Source: Trifolium pratense (lineage: Eukaryota; Streptophyta; Magnoliopsida; Fabales; Fabaceae). Taken from it: 64,000 nt of DNA. The stretch lies in the NCBI RefSeq assembly GCF_020283565.1, contig NC_060061.1, forward strand, positions 20,249,362 through 20,313,361, in the 5' to 3' direction. The number at the start of each line of letters is the position of its first letter. Position 1 is the first letter of the stretch. The translations under genes were made by a program, and so were the position numbers. Positions 63,501 to 64,000 of the stretch are shown here, one piece after another. Below the pieces are notes generated by a model. That model saw only the letters and a list, made by a program, of their open reading frames with translations. It had not been told where the DNA came from and searched no databases.

Positions 63501-64000
63501 GTCAATCTCTACTTCAGGTTGAGGTAATTCTTCAAAAGCATCAAGTTGCTTCAAGAAGTCCTCAATCTCTTCTTCTTTCTCGGGGTCAAGTGCTTCGAAA
63601 GCATCTGTCAAGGCCTGTTCAAGAGATGAAGGTCTATGTGCTTGCTTTCTTACATCTAATATGGCTTCTTCAGTTGCATCAAGTTTGAAGCACATATCTT
63701 TCTCATGTGGATGCTTCATAGCTTCCCACAAATTAAAACTAACCTCCTCATCTTGAACTCGAACTTTCATCACCCCGTCATCAATATCAATCATCATACG
63801 AGCTGTTTTCATGAATGGCCTTCCAAGAATTAACGGAACATCATCATCCTCTTCAATGTCCATCACCACAAAGTCTATAGGGAACATAAACTTATCAACT
63901 TTTACAAGAACATCTTCAGCCATTCCCGACGGACGAGTGATGGATTTATCAGCAAGTTGCAATGTCATTCTTGTACGTGTGATGTCAAGACCACCAACCC
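60570..64000 (-). CDS. Athila-type Ty3/gypsy Pol, partial at the window edge
   Basis: Open from the window edge (64000, no start seen) to the stop at 60570, 1143 codons, no interruption. In order on the minus strand: the end of the retropepsin region ([31 protein letters not shown]); reverse transcriptase ([33 protein letters not shown], active site [26 protein letters not shown]); RNase H ([43 protein letters not shown]); the integrase zinc finger ([22 protein letters not shown]); and the integrase core ([42 protein letters not shown]) with a C-terminal GPFKI region. All catalytic acidic residues are present. It ends 927 nt before the third ORF. Intactness implies a young element. Confidence 0.95.
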   Translation of the reverse strand, partial: VGGLDITRTRMTLQLADKSITRPSGMAEDVLVKVDKFMFPIDFVVMDIEEDDDVPLILGRPFMKTARMMIDIDDGVMKVRVQDEEVSFNLWEAMKHPHEKDMCFKLDATEEAILDVRKQAHRPSSLEQALTDAFEALDPEKEEEIEDFLKQLDAFEELPQPEVEIDELKEDGKPVEVKLELKTLPSHLKYVFLGDDNQKPVIISSSLSKGEEESLIQVLKNNKEAIGWALSDLKGISPSYCMHSIMMEDDYKPVAQPQRRLNPTMKEVVRKEVVKLLEAGMIYPISDSTWVSPVQVVPKKGGMTVIANDKNELIPSRTVTGWRMCIDYRRLNKATRKDHFPLPFMDQMLERLSGQKFYCFLDGYSGYNQISVNPEDHEKTAFTCPFGVFAYRRMPFGLCNAPATFQRCMQAIFSDLIEKCIEVFMDDFSVFGPSFQHCLKNLDTVLKRCVETNLVLNWEKCHFMVTEGIVLGHKISSKGIEVDKAKVEVIEKLPPPVNVKGIRSFLGHAGFYRRFIKDFSKIAKPLSNLLNKGTTFKFDDECLIAFNELKERLVTAPIIIAPDWKLEFELMCDASDYAVGAVLGQRKNKIFHAIHYASKVLNDAQVNYATTEKELLAIVYAFEKFHSYLIGSKIVVYTDHAAIKYLITKADSKPRLIRWMLLLQEFDLEIKDKKGTENLVADHLSRLVNNEVTKHEREVLEEFPDEKLLMVQERPWFADMANFKASGLIPDDFNWHQKKKFLREANQYVWDDPYLFKIGADNLLRRCVTKEEATSIMWHCHNSPYGGHYNGERTAAKILQSGFFWPSLFKDTYEHARRCDNCQRIGGISRRNEMPLQNMHVVEVFDCWGIDFVGPFPSSFSNEYILVAVDYVSKWVEAIASPKADGKTVIKFLKRNIFTRFGTPRVLISDGGSHFCNSQLAKALEHYGVKHKVASPYHPQTNGQAEVSNREIKKILEKTVSASRKDWSLKLDEALWAYRTAFKAPIGLTPFQMVYGKACHLPVELEHKAYWALKFLNFDESQAGEQRKVQLQQLDELRCQAYESSKLYKEKVKSYHDKRLVNKEFRPGQMVLLFNSRLKLFPGKLKSKWSGPFKIREVKPYGAVVLEDPATNATWTVNGQRLKLYFGGEFDRVTTKIPLSDP

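Overview
This is a repeat-rich stretch of a plant nuclear genome, most likely a legume and probably a clover (Trifolium) or close relative. The reasons are the strong AT bias, the plant families of LTR retrotransposon present (Athila-type Ty3/gypsy, SIRE/Maximus-type Ty1/copia), legume-like LINE, SINE and MITE ends, and a GH1 beta-glucosidase gene that resembles, from memory, the non-cyanogenic beta-glucosidase of white clover. No database search was possible.

Only one host gene looks intact: a 13-exon GH1 beta-glucosidase on the minus strand (12267-19054). Its exons splice in frame to 516 codons with both catalytic glutamates. It has a TATA box, a tandem ACCTACC repeat upstream and an AATAAA downstream. 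Its introns carry several MITE or foldback insertions.

Left part (1-12200): a LINE relic split by a non-autonomous hAT element (8-bp target-site duplication, TSD), AT-rich DNA with two tiny poly(A)/poly(T) insertions, a miniature TRIM element, and a complete but coding-dead copia element (5893-11854). That copia element has LTRs differing at one site in 485 and a 5-bp TSD, and it sits inside an older copia relic.

Middle (19270-28925): LINE 3' ends, then a block ('copy 0') invaded by a PIF/Harbinger-like MITE and by a 4.5-kb CACTA element. Both insertions are proven by empty sites in paralogous copies downstream. The CACTA element carries a possible four-exon 106-aa ORF in place of any recognisable transposase. 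Several MITEs and LTR relics follow.

28926-48602 is a head-to-tail segmental array of 7.4 kb, 7.9 kb and 4.3 kb (units I, II, III). Each unit contains the same nested set: a leader block, a LINE reverse-transcriptase 3' fragment, a CACTA end, a tRNA-type SINE, a foldback MITE and, in units I and II, a truncated copia gag-pol. Units II and III are sisters. A 1-kb solo LTR entered unit II after it split from unit I.

48603-64000: a GGTACC-rich foldback element enclosing plastid DNA (ndhC-ndhK junction); a MITE related to one in the beta-glucosidase gene; a SIRE-type copia element (5' LTR, gag, part of pol) cut off by an Athila-type gypsy element on the minus strand. The Athila element has its 3' LTR, a third ORF and a 1.1-kb open pol, and runs off the window edge. 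Its non-coding parts carry repeated TTCGCTNAGCGAA palindromes.

Apart from the beta-glucosidase, what is readable here is mostly transposon history; no cooperative host gene cluster is visible.
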